Positions 12,536-24,852 are shown, counted from the stretch's first letter. The stretch is DNA of 64,000 bases from Methylotenera oryzisoli (GCA_945878695.1 CAMDXI010000003.1:27243-91242), one strand, 5' to 3'. Notes: generated by a model not told the origin, from the letters alone. Program-made: numbers and translations.

Positions 12536-14430
12536 GCCAAGCGCTCTACTTTTTTAGCGCGAGATTGGCGCTTTAAGTAAACCAGCAACAATGAAATAGC
12601 CGCTGGAGTAATGCCAGAAATTCGGCTGGCTTGGCCTATGGTTTCCGGTTTTTGTGCGTTCAATTTTTGCTGCGCTTCTATAGGCAGTCCGTGTATTTCA
12701 CGGTAGTCCAAATCACTCGGTAAACCGGTGTTTTCTTGACCGCGACTACGCGCCACTTCATCAGTTTGTCGGTCTATATAGCCTTGGTATTTAGCCGCAA
12801 TTTCAACTTGCTCGCGCACCGCCGGTTCTACTTCACCTAAGCCATCGTCACTTAAGGACAACACATCGGCGTAACTGACTTCCGGCCTGCGCAGCAACTC
12901 AAACAAACTGTATTCGTGCTCCAAAGGCTTGCCGAACAATGCCGTCATTTTTTCTGGCGAGATATTAGCCGGCTGCACAAAGGTTCTTTTAAGGCGCTCT
13001 TGTTCTCGGCTTACGGCTTCTAATTTTGTGCTGAAGGCCGCCCAACGCTCGTCGTCCACCAAACCTAATTGACGGCCGATTTCTGTTAAACGCATGTCGG
13101 CATTGTCTTCTCTTAACTGCAAGCGGTACTCGGCTCGGCTGGTAAACATACGGTAGGGCTCGGTCACGCCACGGGTGATTAAATCATCCACCAAAACCCC
13201 CAAATAGGCTTCATCACGCGCCGGGCACCAAGCGTCTTTACCTTGCGCATACAAAGCCGCATTGGCACCGGCTAACAAACCCTGGGCAGCGGCTTCTTCG
13301 TAACCGGTAGTGCCATTAATTTGGCCAGCAAAAAACAAGCCGGTCACGGCCTTGGTTTCCAATGATCGTTTTAAACCACGCGGATCGTAATAATCGTATT
13401 CGATGGCATACCCAGGGCGCAATATGTGCGCTTGCTCCAAGCCCTTGACCGATCTAACCAGGGCCAATTGGATATCAAATGGCAAGCTGGTGGAAATCCC
13501 GTTTGGGTAAACCTCATTGGTGTTTAAACCCTCGGGTTCCAAGAAAATTTGGTGCGATTCTTTGTCGGCGAATCGGTGTATTTTATCCTCGACACTGGGA
13601 CAATAACGCGGACCGACGCCTTCAATGACGCCGGTATACATAGGCGATCTGTCCAACCCACTGCGTATGATATCGTGCGTGCGCTCGTTGGTATGGGTAA
13701 TCCAACAGGGCAATTGCGCTGGGTGTTGGGCGGCATTGCCCAAGAAAGAAAACACCGGCACCGGGTCGTCGCCAGGCTGTATGGTCATGACGGAATAATC
13801 TATGGTTCGACCGTCTATTCTTGGCGGCGTACCGGTTTTCAAACGGCCGGCCGGCAAACCAATTTCACGCAAACGTGCAGCCAAGGAAATGGCCGGGGGA
13901 TCGCCGGCTCGCCCAGCACTGTAACTTTGCATGCCCACGTGTACCAAGCCACCCAAGAAGGTACCGGCCGTTAGCACCACGGCTTGCGATTTAAAACGTA
14001 AGCCTATCTGCGTGACCACACCAACAGCCCGATCGCCTTCTAAAAGAATGTCATCCACGGCCTGTTGAAATAACCAAAGATTGGGTTGATTTTCCAAACG
14101 ACGACGGATGGCGGCCTTGTATAAAACGCGATCAGCCTGTGCCCGCGTGGCTCTAACCGCCGGCCCTTTACTGGAATTTAAGATACGAAACTGTATGCCG
14201 CCTTCGTCGGTAGCCGCAGCCATAGCGCCACCCAGCGCATCAATTTCTTTAACCAGATGGCCTTTGCCTATGCCGCCTATACTTGGGTTGCAGGACATTT
14301 GCCCCAAGGTTTCAATATTGTGCGTAAGCAATAGGGTTTTTTGCCCCATGCGCGCGCTGGCCAGCGCAGCTTCGGTGCCAGCATGGCCACCGCCTACAAC
14401 AATAACATCAAAATTATCCGAGTAATTCAT
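12532..14430 (-). CDS. mnmG: tRNA U34 carboxymethylaminomethyl synthesis enzyme MnmG (GidA)
   Basis: FAD enzyme that works with MnmE to make cmnm5U34 in tRNA. It has 632 residues. The FAD motif [19 protein letters not shown] is near residues 11-29. [22 protein letters not shown] and the C-terminal [21 protein letters not shown] are family hallmarks. First gene of the mnmG-rsmG-parA-parB operon. Its partner mnmE is about 2 kb upstream, separated by a cytochrome gene. Confidence 0.97.
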   Translation of the reverse strand: MNYSDNFDVIVVGGGHAGTEAALASARMGQKTLLLTHNIETLGQMSCNPSIGGIGKGHLVKEIDALGGAMAAATDEGGIQFRILNSSKGPAVRATRAQADRVLYKAAIRRRLENQPNLWLFQQAVDDILLEGDRAVGVVTQIGLRFKSQAVVLTAGTFLGGLVHVGMQSYSAGRAGDPPAISLAARLREIGLPAGRLKTGTPPRIDGRTIDYSVMTIQPGDDPVPVFSFLGNAAQHPAQLPCWITHTNERTHDIIRSGLDRSPMYTGVIEGVGPRYCPSVEDKIHRFADKESHQIFLEPEGLNTNEVYPNGISTSLPFDIQLALVRSVKGLEQAHILRPGYAIEYDYYDPRGLKRSLETKAVTGLFFAGQINGTTGYEEAAAQGLLAGANAALYAQGKDAWCPARDEAYLGVLVDDLITRGVTEPYRMFTSRAEYRLQLREDNADMRLTEIGRQLGLVDDERWAAFSTKLEAVSREQERLKRTFVQPANISPEKMTALFGKPLEHEYSLFELLRRPEVSYADVLSLSDDGLGEVEPAVREQVEIAAKYQGYIDRQTDEVARSRGQENTGLPSDLDYREIHGLPIEAQQKLNAQKPETIGQASRISGITPAAISLLLVYLKRQSRAKKVERLA

Positions 14431-14734
14431 TAAATTTTTATAACTTTCAATGGCTTAGTAAGTTTTTTAGCTCAAACACAAGCCGGCTTACACAAAGGCT
14501 AGATTTTACTTTAATAGCCACCAATAGTCATGTAAAAGCGGCTTTTTTAAGTGAGTAAGCCACTACAGATTTTACGAAAGGCTTGTTTGCACCTATGTCA
14601 TAATTCATTAACTAGGCTGAGTGATAATGTGGGTGTAAAAAATCTAAAGCAAATTGCTTCAATCTGCTTTATCATATCAAGTGGAACTGTATAGTTTAGC
14701 AAGATCACTTTTATTAATTAAGACGGAGTACCAA
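14431..14734 (+). other. Intergenic region between divergent mnmG and cytochrome c gene
   Basis: About 304 bp with no convincing reading frame. It must hold promoters for both flanking genes. I see a perfect inverted repeat AAGCAA-A-TTGCTT at 14647-14659 and a possible -10, TATAGT, at 14690-14695 without a good -35. That would suit an activator-dependent promoter for the cytochrome gene. Nothing else is recognisable. Confidence 0.4.
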
Positions 14735-15178
14735 ATGAAACAATTAAATATTCTTTTAGTAGCATTGCTTGGCCTTACTGCAGTTTCTGCCCAAGCCAGC
14801 GTTGCCAATGCAGAAAAATTAATTATGATTTACACTACCCAAGCTAAAGCGGCCAACCCAGAATACACAGGTCCAACAGTAGCCGATGGTAAATTCTTCT
14901 TTAACCGTAAAGTTAAATTGGGCAACGGCAAAGAAATGGCTTGTGCATCATGCCACACAGCGAATCCTGCAGACAACGGTAAACACGTTGCCACCCGTAA
15001 AGTAATTCAACCACTATCCCCTGCCGTCAATGCAAAACGTTTTTCTGACTTCGAAAAAGTAGAAGCCAAATTCACGCAACATTGCACGGACATTATCGGC
15101 AGCGACTGTACGCCGGCTGAAAAAGCCAGCTACATCACTTACGTGTTAACTGAAAAAACACCTAGCGCTAAGAAATAG
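14735..15178 (+). CDS. Periplasmic SHP-family (DUF1924) monohaem cytochrome c, His-ligand variant
   Basis: Has 147 residues from the ATG at 14735, which has GGAG upstream. A longer frame back to 14654 lacks a signal. The signal peptide covers residues 1-21 (cleavage after VSAQA) and the haem motif CASCH is at 70-74. The C-terminal part KRFSDFEKVEAKF..HC...GSDCTPAEK aligns with the DUF1924/SHP cytochrome at 34923-35330. At the position of the SHP Asn haem ligand this protein has His116, next to Cys117, with Cys125 as probable disulfide partner. A bis-His haem without a free O2 site is therefore likely (inference). It stands alone between mnmG and mnmE, with its own terminator. Confidence 0.85.
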   Translation: MKQLNILLVALLGLTAVSAQASVANAEKLIMIYTTQAKAANPEYTGPTVADGKFFFNRKVKLGNGKEMACASCHTANPADNGKHVATRKVIQPLSPAVNAKRFSDFEKVEAKFTQHCTDIIGSDCTPAEKASYITYVLTEKTPSAKK

Positions 15179-15210
15179 GCTTGGGTTTTCCTGGCCTGAT
15201 TTAGGCCAAC

Positions 15211-15246
15211 AAAAAAGCAGTGTTTCACGTGAAACACTGCTTTTTT
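15211..15246. terminator. Bidirectional terminator: 36-bp perfect palindrome containing parS
   Basis: A6-GCAG, then TGTTTCACGTGAAACA, then CTGC-T6. All 36 bases are self-complementary with no loop bases. It lies between convergent genes (cytochrome c ending at 15178, mnmE ending at 15290), and the outer A6/T6 tracts give a terminator in both directions. See the separate parS entry. Confidence 0.85.
15221..15236. promoter_or_regulatory. parS centromere site 1
   Basis: TGTTTCACGTGAAACA, an exact match to the conserved bacterial parS 16-mer bound by ParB. It lies about 4 kb left of the dnaA region and about 4 kb from parB itself. Confidence 0.95.
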
Positions 15247-15289
15247 TACATCCCTGCTTGCTGCACTCTGGGCATTAAGCCCTTGAGGC

Positions 15290-16639
15290 TTACTTGCCGA
15301 TACAAAAATTACTGAATATTTCACCTAACAAATCATCTGGCGTAAATTCGCCAGTAATGCTGGCAAGAGCATGCTGCGCTAAGCTCAATTCCTCAGCCAA
15401 CAGTTCGGCCGCTGCTAATTGAGCGCTCGCCGCTTGCAAATGGGTTTGTACTTTGAACAGCGCATCCAAATGCCGCGCCCTGGCCATAAAAATGCCTTCC
15501 GAGTTATTTTGATACCCGGCTAATGCCAATAAGTGGCTTTTTAGCAAATCCATACCGGCGCCAGTCTTAGCCGACAAATAAACGTGCACGGCGCCATCCA
15601 CTTGCTTAGCCAGGGGAGACTCTTGGGCCACGTCAATTTTGTTGTGCACCCATATTTTATGAATTTCCTGCGGTAATCGCGCTAAAATCGATTTTTCCGT
15701 TTCGGTAATACCGTGGGCTGCGTCCACTAATAATAATGCGATATTCGCGCTTTCTGCAGCCCGCCATGTTCGAGCAATACCAAATTTTTCTACTTCATCG
15801 TCGGTGTCACGCAGACCCGCTGTGTCTATGACATGCAATGGCACACCGTTTATTTGTATGGCATTTTTTATGGTGTCACGCGTGGTGCCGGCAATTGAGG
15901 TGACGATGGCAATGTCTTCACCTGCCAATTGATTCATTAAACTGGATTTACCCACATTGGGCTGACCAACCAAAACCACGTTTATGCCTTCGCGCAATAT
16001 ACTGCCTTGTTTGGCTTTAGCAAAGACCGTGTCGAGTTCCGCCATGATGGCAGCCAACTTATCTTTAACGCGCCCCTGGCTAATGAAATCAATTTCTTCT
16101 TCGGGAAAATCCAAGCACGCTTCTACAAACATTCTTAAATCAATCATTTTTAACAACAAGGCATTGATGCTCATGGAAAACTCGCCCGACAGTGAGCGCA
16201 CCGCACTTTTTGCGGCCTCACTGGTGGCCGCATTAATCAGGTCAGCTACCGCCTCGGCCTGGGCTAAATCCATTTTGTCGTTTAAATAAGCGCGACGGGT
16301 AAATTCTCCAGGTTCAGCTTGCCTTGCACCTAACGCAATGCAGCGGGCCAACAAAATTTGCATGAGCGCCGTGCCGCCATGCGCCTGCAATTCAAGCACG
16401 TCTTCGCCGGTATAGGAATGGGGATTGGCATAGAAAATAGCGATGCCACGATCGATTAACTCGCCGTTGTCCTGACGAAAATCCAGGTAAGCGGCGTGGC
16501 GCGTGGCAGGGCATTGCCCCAGCACCCCTAGAGCAATAATGGCCGCATTGGGCCCAGAAACCCTAACTACACCAATGCCGCCCGCGCCACTGGCCGTGGC
16601 GATGGCGGCGATGGTGTCGGATGACTTAGTGCTTGCCAC
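15290..16639 (-). CDS. mnmE: tRNA modification GTPase MnmE (TrmE)
   Basis: Partner of MnmG in cmnm5U34 synthesis, dimeric and K+-activated. It has 449 residues. The N-terminal folate-binding domain begins [23 protein letters not shown]. The G domain has [25 protein letters not shown] and HNKID. The C terminus ends in the invariant CIGK, whose Cys is needed for activity. The start is GTG at 16639, inside the last codons of yidC (14 bp overlap). No ATG is available nearby. Confidence 0.96.
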   Translation of the reverse strand: MASTKSSDTIAAIATASGAGGIGVVRVSGPNAAIIALGVLGQCPATRHAAYLDFRQDNGELIDRGIAIFYANPHSYTGEDVLELQAHGGTALMQILLARCIALGARQAEPGEFTRRAYLNDKMDLAQAEAVADLINAATSEAAKSAVRSLSGEFSMSINALLLKMIDLRMFVEACLDFPEEEIDFISQGRVKDKLAAIMAELDTVFAKAKQGSILREGINVVLVGQPNVGKSSLMNQLAGEDIAIVTSIAGTTRDTIKNAIQINGVPLHVIDTAGLRDTDDEVEKFGIARTWRAAESANIALLLVDAAHGITETEKSILARLPQEIHKIWVHNKIDVAQESPLAKQVDGAVHVYLSAKTGAGMDLLKSHLLALAGYQNNSEGIFMARARHLDALFKVQTHLQAASAQLAAAELLAEELSLAQHALASITGEFTPDDLLGEIFSNFCIGK

Positions 16640-18257
16640 CTGATTTTTTTAGCAGGGCAGCGGCATGGATAGACTTGTTCACATACCATTGTTGCCATAT
16701 GGAGATAATGTTGTTCACTACCCAATACAAGACTAAGCCAGCAGGGAAGAAGAAAAAGAACACACTGAATACCACCGGCATCCAAGTCATGACTTTGGCT
16801 TGAATTGGATCGGTAGGCTTAGGGTTAAGCTTGGTTTGTATGATCATGGACAAGCCCATGATGATAGGCAATATGTAATACGGATCAACTGCCGATAGAT
16901 CTTGTATCCAACCAAAGAATGGCGCATGGCGTAACTCTACCGAACCCAATAACATCCAATACAGTGAGATAAACACCGGAATTTGTATCAATATGGGCAA
17001 GCAACCACTCATGGGGTTAATTTTTTCAGTACGGTAAATGTCCATCATGGCCATTTGCATTTTCTGTCTGTCGTCACCGAATTTTTGTTTTAAGGCTTCC
17101 AAGCGCGGTGCCAATTCACGCATTTGCGCCATGGAACGGTAACTCTTAGCCGACAAGGGGTAAAAAGCCGCTTTAATTAACAAAGTTAATAAAATGATGG
17201 CCACGCCCCAGTTGTTAACCAAAGCGTGTATTTTTGCCAATACCCAAAATAATGGGGCGGCCACTATGGTCAACATGCCGTAATCCACCGTGTACTCCAG
17301 GCCAGGAGCGGCGGCAATTAAATCGTCTTTAATTTGTGGTCCTGAGAACAGTTTGGCTGGCACGGTTAAACTGGCTCCTGGCGCAATGGTATCCAATGCG
17401 CTTTTTGTACCGATTCTGTACATGTGCTCATTTAGTTTTTCCGTATAAAACTCGCGGGCCAAGCCTTCTTTTGGTATCCAAGCGCTAACGAAATAATGCT
17501 GTAGCAGGCCAACCCAACCGTCATTAGCACTAAGTTTAAGCGGCTCTTTTTCCATGTCCGAGAAAGACAATTTTTTAAATTTAGTGGCATCCGTGTAATA
17601 CGACCCACCAGTGAACGTAGGCATCAAAGCCGAGCCTTGATTGGATTCATTATCGTGAACGATTTGATAGTAAACCGTAGGCGCGATCGGCGCTGCCGTG
17701 TTGTTGTGTATCTCGTAATTCACGTCTATGGCGTACTTTTGTCGGTGGAAGGTGTAAATTTTATCCACGCTGACGCCATTGCTTGCCCAAGTTAAACGTA
17801 CTTCTAATTTATCTTGGCCTTCTTGCAGCGCATAACTGTTGGCGGTACTGCTAAACAAAGCATGATGAGTGGGTAAATCGGTGCCCAATAAACCAGATTG
17901 CGCTACATAAGTCATGGGTTGAGCGGCATCGTCCAACAGCACAAAATTGTTTTTATCGTTATCCGCCGCGCGATGCTTAAGCAATGCTAATTTGCGCAAA
18001 TCACCACCGGTCGTCTCTATTTCAGCTTGATAAAGATCGGTTTTCACACTGATTCTTTGAGCGTGTTGCAGCTTGTAATCACCGGCCATGGAGTCGAGAG
18101 TTTGGGTGGCAACTTGGTTTGCTTGTGCTGAGGGTGTATTTTGCTCTGCCGCCTGTTGCACCACTGCAACCGGAGCTTGTTGGCGTTGCCATGCATCCCA
18201 AAGCATTAAAATCGACATTGAAAAAATGACAAATAAAACTAAACGTCTGGTATCCAT
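16626..18257 (-). CDS. yidC: Membrane protein insertase YidC
   Basis: Inserts and folds inner-membrane proteins, alone or with Sec. It is probably used by the ATP synthase c subunit encoded nearby. It has 543 residues. An N-terminal membrane anchor (4-20) is followed by a large periplasmic beta domain (about 55-330). The conserved five-helix core has [62 protein letters not shown] and the C-terminal [19 protein letters not shown]. This is the Gram-negative long form. It lies between yidD and mnmE. Confidence 0.97.
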   Translation of the reverse strand: MDTRRLVLFVIFSMSILMLWDAWQRQQAPVAVVQQAAEQNTPSAQANQVATQTLDSMAGDYKLQHAQRISVKTDLYQAEIETTGGDLRKLALLKHRAADNDKNNFVLLDDAAQPMTYVAQSGLLGTDLPTHHALFSSTANSYALQEGQDKLEVRLTWASNGVSVDKIYTFHRQKYAIDVNYEIHNNTAAPIAPTVYYQIVHDNESNQGSALMPTFTGGSYYTDATKFKKLSFSDMEKEPLKLSANDGWVGLLQHYFVSAWIPKEGLAREFYTEKLNEHMYRIGTKSALDTIAPGASLTVPAKLFSGPQIKDDLIAAAPGLEYTVDYGMLTIVAAPLFWVLAKIHALVNNWGVAIILLTLLIKAAFYPLSAKSYRSMAQMRELAPRLEALKQKFGDDRQKMQMAMMDIYRTEKINPMSGCLPILIQIPVFISLYWMLLGSVELRHAPFFGWIQDLSAVDPYYILPIIMGLSMIIQTKLNPKPTDPIQAKVMTWMPVVFSVFFFFFPAGLVLYWVVNNIISIWQQWYVNKSIHAAALLKKSGGKH

Positions 18258-18310
18258 GATTTTTAAGTTATCTTTAATAAAAGGTTAGTAAGGGTGTTGG
18301 CCAAAACGGG

Positions 18311-18529
18311 TTAAGGAATGGGATCGTGCCCACCAGCGTGCCATGGGTGACATCGAAGTAAACGGCGCAAGGCATAATAACTGCCCTTGAGGGCGCCGTG
18401 CCTATTAATGGCTTGCGTAGCGTACGCTGAACAGGTGGGATAAAAACGACATTGCTGACCAAAAAAAGGGCTTAGCAATATTTGATAGCCTCGTATTACC
18501 CAGATTAATAGTTGCGCCATAATTTTCAT
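18311..18529 (-). CDS. yidD: Membrane protein insertion efficiency factor YidD
   Basis: A 72-residue protein with the family pattern [34 protein letters not shown]...[17 protein letters not shown]. Three conserved Cys are visible. It is a membrane-associated factor that helps YidC-dependent insertion. It lies 12 bp after rnpA and 53 bp before yidC, the standard rpmH-rnpA-yidD-yidC order. Confidence 0.95.
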   Translation of the reverse strand: MKIMAQLLIWVIRGYQILLSPFFGQQCRFYPTCSAYATQAINRHGALKGSYYALRRLLRCHPWHAGGHDPIP

Positions 18530-18541
18530 TAGTGCTGGTTG

Positions 18542-18934
18542 CTACGCCTCATGGCCTTTGTTGTGGTTTATTTCCGCTCGTGCTAAGCGCTGATTCAATT
18601 TTACCACTAGCGCATTGAACTCCAGTTTAATTAACTGAAAATCGCGCTTATCGAACTTCTTTTGCACCCGTAAAATAATATCGGATGCCGAAATTTCATG
18701 CTGTTGCAAGCGAAAAAGTTCGCGCAGAACGCGCCGCATGTAATTTCTGCTGACTGCCAATTTAGCCGTTTTCTTGCCCACCACCAAGCCTAAGCGTGGC
18801 CTCTGAAGTTGGTTGGCTTGATAATGCAGGGCTAGGTACTCTGTTGCAATACGTTTGCGGAAATTAAAAACGGATGAAAATTCATCCGTTTTAATCAATT
18901 TGGCTTCTTTAAGGAGCCTGTAGCTTGGCATCAT
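18542..18934 (-). CDS. rnpA: Ribonuclease P protein component
   Basis: Protein cofactor of RNase P, which matures tRNA 5' ends. It has 130 residues (129 if the second Met at 18931 is used). It shows FNFRKRIATEYLALHYQ, GLVVGKKTAKLAVSRNYMRRVLRELFR (the basic RNR-type RNA-binding helix) and DIILRVQKKFDKRDF. It follows rpmH and precedes yidD. Confidence 0.94.
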   Translation of the reverse strand: MMPSYRLLKEAKLIKTDEFSSVFNFRKRIATEYLALHYQANQLQRPRLGLVVGKKTAKLAVSRNYMRRVLRELFRLQQHEISASDIILRVQKKFDKRDFQLIKLEFNALVVKLNQRLARAEINHNKGHEA

Positions 18935-19006
18935 TACCTAAAATTATAGAATTTAAATTTATCAGGATAATGTGCGCTGTAAAATCAGTCCGAAGCGGAC
19001 TAAAAA

Positions 19007-19141
19007 TTACAGACCTAAACGTTTGCGACCCTTGGCGCGACGACGTGCAATAACAGCGCGGCCGCCTTTGGTTGCCATGCGAACTAGAAAACCGTGCGTA
19101 GTTGCACGACGTGTTTTAGATGGTTGATATGTACGTTTCAT
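19007..19141 (-). CDS. rpmH: 50S ribosomal protein L34
   Basis: A 44-residue protein read from ATG at 19141 to TAA at 19007-19009. It begins [18 protein letters not shown] and ends GRKRLGL. It is very basic, as expected for bL34. It is the first gene of the minus-strand cluster that leads away from the origin, diverging from dnaA. Confidence 0.97.
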   Translation of the reverse strand: MKRTYQPSKTRRATTHGFLVRMATKGGRAVIARRRAKGRKRLGL

Positions 19142-19241
19142 GTATTACTCCAACAAGCAAATAGCTATAAAGGGCGCTATTAGACACGATAAGCATCTAT
19201 TTTGTCAACGTTTATTTAGTTTTGTCTGGTAAGTAAATGCC

Positions 19242-19250
19242 TGTGGATAA
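19242..19250 (-). promoter_or_regulatory. DnaA box in the rpmH-dnaA intergenic region
   Basis: TGTGGATAA, the perfect complement of TTATCCACA, sits in the 256-bp divergent gap between rpmH and dnaA. It is probably used for dnaA autoregulation or as an outlying origin site. Confidence 0.7.
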
Positions 19251-19397
19251 GTTTAACTAAACAGGCTAAAATACCATCGTGCGCTGAATAAAAATAAATA
19301 ACAAAATTCACAGCCAAAAATTCAATAATTAGCAAAACAAAACAAGCGCTTAGATGCGTTTTTCTGGTAAATAAACGAAAGGAAATAACAATAGAAG

Positions 19398-20783
19398 ATG
19401 CAAAATTTCTGGCCTACTTGTCTGAGCCGTTTTGAACAAGAGTTGTCTAAGCAACAATTCAACACTTGGATTAAACCGCTCTTTGCCGAAGTGAATGGCA
19501 ATGTACTGAGGTTGGTTGCGCCTAATCGCTTTGTTTTACAGTGGGTAAAAGAACGGTTTAATAAAAAAATTGAACAATTTGCACGTGAGTTGCAATTAAA
19601 CGACATACAAATCGATTTTGTTATTGCCAACATTGAGCCTGACCAAGAAGACAAAGCGGCAGAAAAACTAGGCGCCAAAATCCAAACTGAGTTGAGTAAG
19701 ATTGCTGCCAGTCCATCGGTAGTCAAACCAGCTGGCAAAATGACAGTGGAAGCCACTAAAGTTATTTCCGGTTTAAACACTGCGTTTAATTTTGAAAATT
19801 ACGTAACCGGTCGTGCCAATCAGTTAGCCCGAGCTGCCGCCATACAGGTAGCAGAGAATCCTGGCGCGGCTTACAACCCATTATTCATATACGGCGGCGT
19901 GGGCTTGGGTAAAACCCATTTACTGCAAGCCATAGGCAACGAGTTAAAAAAACACAAACCAGAAGCCAAAATTCGTTACCTGCATGCTGAGCGCTATGTA
20001 AGTGATGTGGTAAAAGCTTACGAAAATAAAGCGTTTGATGAATTTAAACGGCAATACCATTCATTGGATTTGCTCTTAATTGACGACATTCAGTTTTTTG
20101 CTAAGAAAACCCGTACGCAAGAAGAGTTTTTTTATGCCTTCAATTCCTTAATTGAGGCTAAAAAACAAATTGTCATTACTTGCGACACCTACCCTAAAGA
20201 AATCATGGATGTGGATGAGCGCCTAAGAACTCGCTTTAGCTGGGGATTAACCGTAGCAGTGGAGCCACCGGAATTGGAAATGCGCGTGGCCATTTTGTTA
20301 AAAAAAGCGGAAGCGGTTAACTTAAACTTACCCGAAGAAGTGGCCTTCTTTATTGCTAAACAAATACGATCCAGCGTTAGAGAATTAGAGGGGGCGTTAA
20401 ATCGTATTATTGCTATGGCAAAATTTACTGGCCATGCCATAGACGTGCATTTAGCAAAAGATGCACTTCGTGATTTAATAGCAGTTAGAGGTAGGCAGGT
20501 GACCATGGAAAATATCCAAAAAACCGTAGCCGATTACTACAAGATAAAAGTGGCTGAAATGTACAGTAAGAAGCGCACGCGTAATTTTGCCCGGCCAAGG
20601 CAAATAGCCATGGCTTTATCACGTGAACTCACCAATCACAGCTTTCCAGAAATAGGGGAGGCATTTGGTGGACGTCACCACACAACCGTTATGCATGCAT
20701 GCGATGAAATTGATTTACTAAGAAAAAATGATCCGTCTTTTACGCGTGATATTGGTTTTTTAATCCAAGTAATACGGGATTAA
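19398..20783 (+). CDS. dnaA: Chromosomal replication initiator protein DnaA
   Basis: AAA+ ATPase that binds DnaA boxes and melts oriC. It has 461 residues. Domain I starts FWPTCLSRFEQELSKQQFNTWIKPL. A short linker of about 85-125 follows. The Walker A motif GGVGLGKT is at 166-173 and Walker B is LLLIDDIQFF. The domain IV signature is GEAFGGRHHTTVMHACDEI near the C terminus. It leads the dnaA-dnaN-gyrB run, transcribed away from rpmH. Confidence 0.98.
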   Translation: MQNFWPTCLSRFEQELSKQQFNTWIKPLFAEVNGNVLRLVAPNRFVLQWVKERFNKKIEQFARELQLNDIQIDFVIANIEPDQEDKAAEKLGAKIQTELSKIAASPSVVKPAGKMTVEATKVISGLNTAFNFENYVTGRANQLARAAAIQVAENPGAAYNPLFIYGGVGLGKTHLLQAIGNELKKHKPEAKIRYLHAERYVSDVVKAYENKAFDEFKRQYHSLDLLLIDDIQFFAKKTRTQEEFFYAFNSLIEAKKQIVITCDTYPKEIMDVDERLRTRFSWGLTVAVEPPELEMRVAILLKKAEAVNLNLPEEVAFFIAKQIRSSVRELEGALNRIIAMAKFTGHAIDVHLAKDALRDLIAVRGRQVTMENIQKTVADYYKIKVAEMYSKKRTRNFARPRQIAMALSRELTNHSFPEIGEAFGGRHHTTVMHACDEIDLLRKNDPSFTRDIGFLIQVIRD

Positions 20784-21008
20784 CTACTTGTTAGACTATG
20801 AATTAACTGTGGATGAATTGCGGATAAAGACACTAATTTGTTATAGCTAATTTTTAATCAACAAATTGCCCACAGTAGAATATGCTTAAACTAAGGTAGT
20901 TTTAATTTAACTAACCCATTGTTTTATTTAAAAAATACACGGTTATCCACAAAATACCGCGCCATTATTATTGTTATTATTTATATATATATTATTTAGG
21001 TTATAAAG
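20784..21008. other. oriC: Probable replication origin (oriC)
   Basis: The 225-bp dnaA-dnaN gap holds a perfect DnaA box TTATCCACA (20943-20951). Three near matches also occur: TGTGGATGA at 20808, TGCGGATAA at 20819 and TTGCCCACA at 20866. After the perfect box comes a GC patch (CCGCGCC, 20957-20963). Triplets TTA TTA TTG TTA TTA TTT (20965-20982) and an AT-only stretch to about 20997 follow. This box/GC/trio/AT layout matches the known basal unwinding system. A strand switch of genes at rpmH/dnaA and two parS sites support an origin here. Confidence 0.75.
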
Positions 21009-22109
21009 ATGAATATACAAATCAACCGTGAAACCCTGTTAAAACCTTTAACGTCCGTCACCAGTATTGTTGAGAAAAGGCATACCTTGCCTATACTCTC
21101 CAATTTACTATTGGAAGTAAAACAAAATAAAATTCATTTAACCGCCACCGATTTAGAGATGCAAATTTCACTAACCGTAGACAGTGCAACCAGTGGTGAT
21201 TTTTCAACTACATTATCCGCTAAGAAATTATTGGATATTTGCCGTTCTCTGCCCGATAACGCTGACATCAATATGAACACGACGGAAAGTCGTATTACAT
21301 TAAAAGCGGCAAAAAGCAGATTTAATTTGCAAACATTACCAGCAGCAGACTACCCAGTAATGACAAAAACACAAGGCACTACAACCATGGTGGTTTTAGC
21401 ACAACGTGAATTAAAAGACTTATTAAAGCAAGTTGAATTTGCCATGGCACAACAAGACATTCGTTATTATTTGAATGGCTTATTGTTTGAAATTGCAGCC
21501 AATAAATTAAATATAGTTGGAACAGATGGCCACAGATTGAGTTTTACTTCGACCGAATTAAAACAAAGCTACGAAAAACAAGATGTCATATTACCTAGAA
21601 AGACTGTGGTTGAATTGATTAAATTACTGGATGACAGTGACGATGAAGTACAAATAGAATTGGCCAGCAATCAAGTGAATTTTAGTTTTGCTAATTTAAA
21701 ACTGATTTCGAAAGTGATAGACGGTAAATTCCCAGATTACAACCGCGTGATTCCAGTTGGTCATCAAAACACCTTTAGCGTTGAAAGATTAAACGTGTTG
21801 TTAGCAATGCAACGCGCATCCATTTTATCCAATGAAAAATACCGCGGCATACGTATGGTGTTAAGTAATAATAATTTAAAATTGATCAGCACTAACAGTG
21901 ATCAAGAGGAAGCAGAAGAAGAGTTGGAAATAAATTACAGTGGTGATGCATTAGACATAGGATTTAACGTAACCTATTTAATTGATGTGCTCAATAATAC
22001 TAACAGCGATCAAGCCAATTTTTCATTTGCCGACGCCAACAGCAGTTGCTTAATTACCATCCCCAATAACCCCAATTACAAATACGTAGTTATGCCCATG
22101 CGTATTTAA
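21009..22109 (+). CDS. dnaN: DNA polymerase III sliding clamp (beta subunit)
   Basis: Ring-shaped processivity clamp. It has 366 residues in three repeated clamp folds. The N terminus MNIQINRETLLKPLTSVTSIVEKRHTLPILSNLLLE and the C-terminal NPNYKYVVMPMRI are typical. AGG at about 20998 is the only Shine-Dalgarno-like sequence before the ATG. The gene sits between dnaA and gyrB. Confidence 0.98.
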   Translation: MNIQINRETLLKPLTSVTSIVEKRHTLPILSNLLLEVKQNKIHLTATDLEMQISLTVDSATSGDFSTTLSAKKLLDICRSLPDNADINMNTTESRITLKAAKSRFNLQTLPAADYPVMTKTQGTTTMVVLAQRELKDLLKQVEFAMAQQDIRYYLNGLLFEIAANKLNIVGTDGHRLSFTSTELKQSYEKQDVILPRKTVVELIKLLDDSDDEVQIELASNQVNFSFANLKLISKVIDGKFPDYNRVIPVGHQNTFSVERLNVLLAMQRASILSNEKYRGIRMVLSNNNLKLISTNSDQEEAEEELEINYSGDALDIGFNVTYLIDVLNNTNSDQANFSFADANSSCLITIPNNPNYKYVVMPMRI

Positions 22110-22119
22110 AAAGCTTTAT

Positions 22120-22135
22120 GTTTCACGTGAAACAA
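22120..22135. promoter_or_regulatory. parS centromere site 2
   Basis: TGTTTCACGTGAAACA, identical to the site at 15221, lies 10 bp after the dnaN stop and upstream of gyrB. Unlike site 1 it is not flanked by complementary tracts and does not look like a terminator. Confidence 0.95.
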
Positions 22136-22172
22136 TAAAAAGCATTAAACAAATCAACAAACAATTAATTAA

Positions 22173-24602
<2,430 letters not shown>

Positions 24603-24626
24603 TTGTCAGCTTAGGCCCACCCAATT

Positions 24627-24650
24627 AAAAAAGCCCCGCGGGGCTTTTTT
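24627..24650 (+). terminator. Rho-independent terminator after gyrB
   Basis: A6-GCCCCGCGGGGC-T6 is a perfect 24-bp palindrome, 24 bp after the gyrB stop. Confidence 0.88.
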
Positions 24651-24715
24651 AATGCCTGTAAAAATCGTCACGCATATGCATTAACAGGCCTATTGGGCCT
24701 TAAAAAGAAATTTAC

Positions 24716-24744
24716 ATGCCATCCTTAAGGTGCATGGCATTTTT
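24716..24744 (+). terminator. Second hairpin with T tract between gyrB and oxyR
   Basis: ATGCCAT, an 11-nt loop containing CCTTAAGG, then ATGGCAT and a run of five T. A further small hairpin AGGCC-TATTG-GGCCT lies just before it (24686-24700). gyrB is already terminated at 24627-24650, so this could end an unseen short transcript or be a backup. Confidence 0.45.
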
Positions 24745-24852
24745 CACCCCCAAGTGCTCTAGTTTGATTCGAATTAAAAGCAGTACCTCTGTGCTAAACT
24801 TATTGATAATTTAATACGATAAGTAATTCAAATCATTCTTGGGGGTGGCGGC

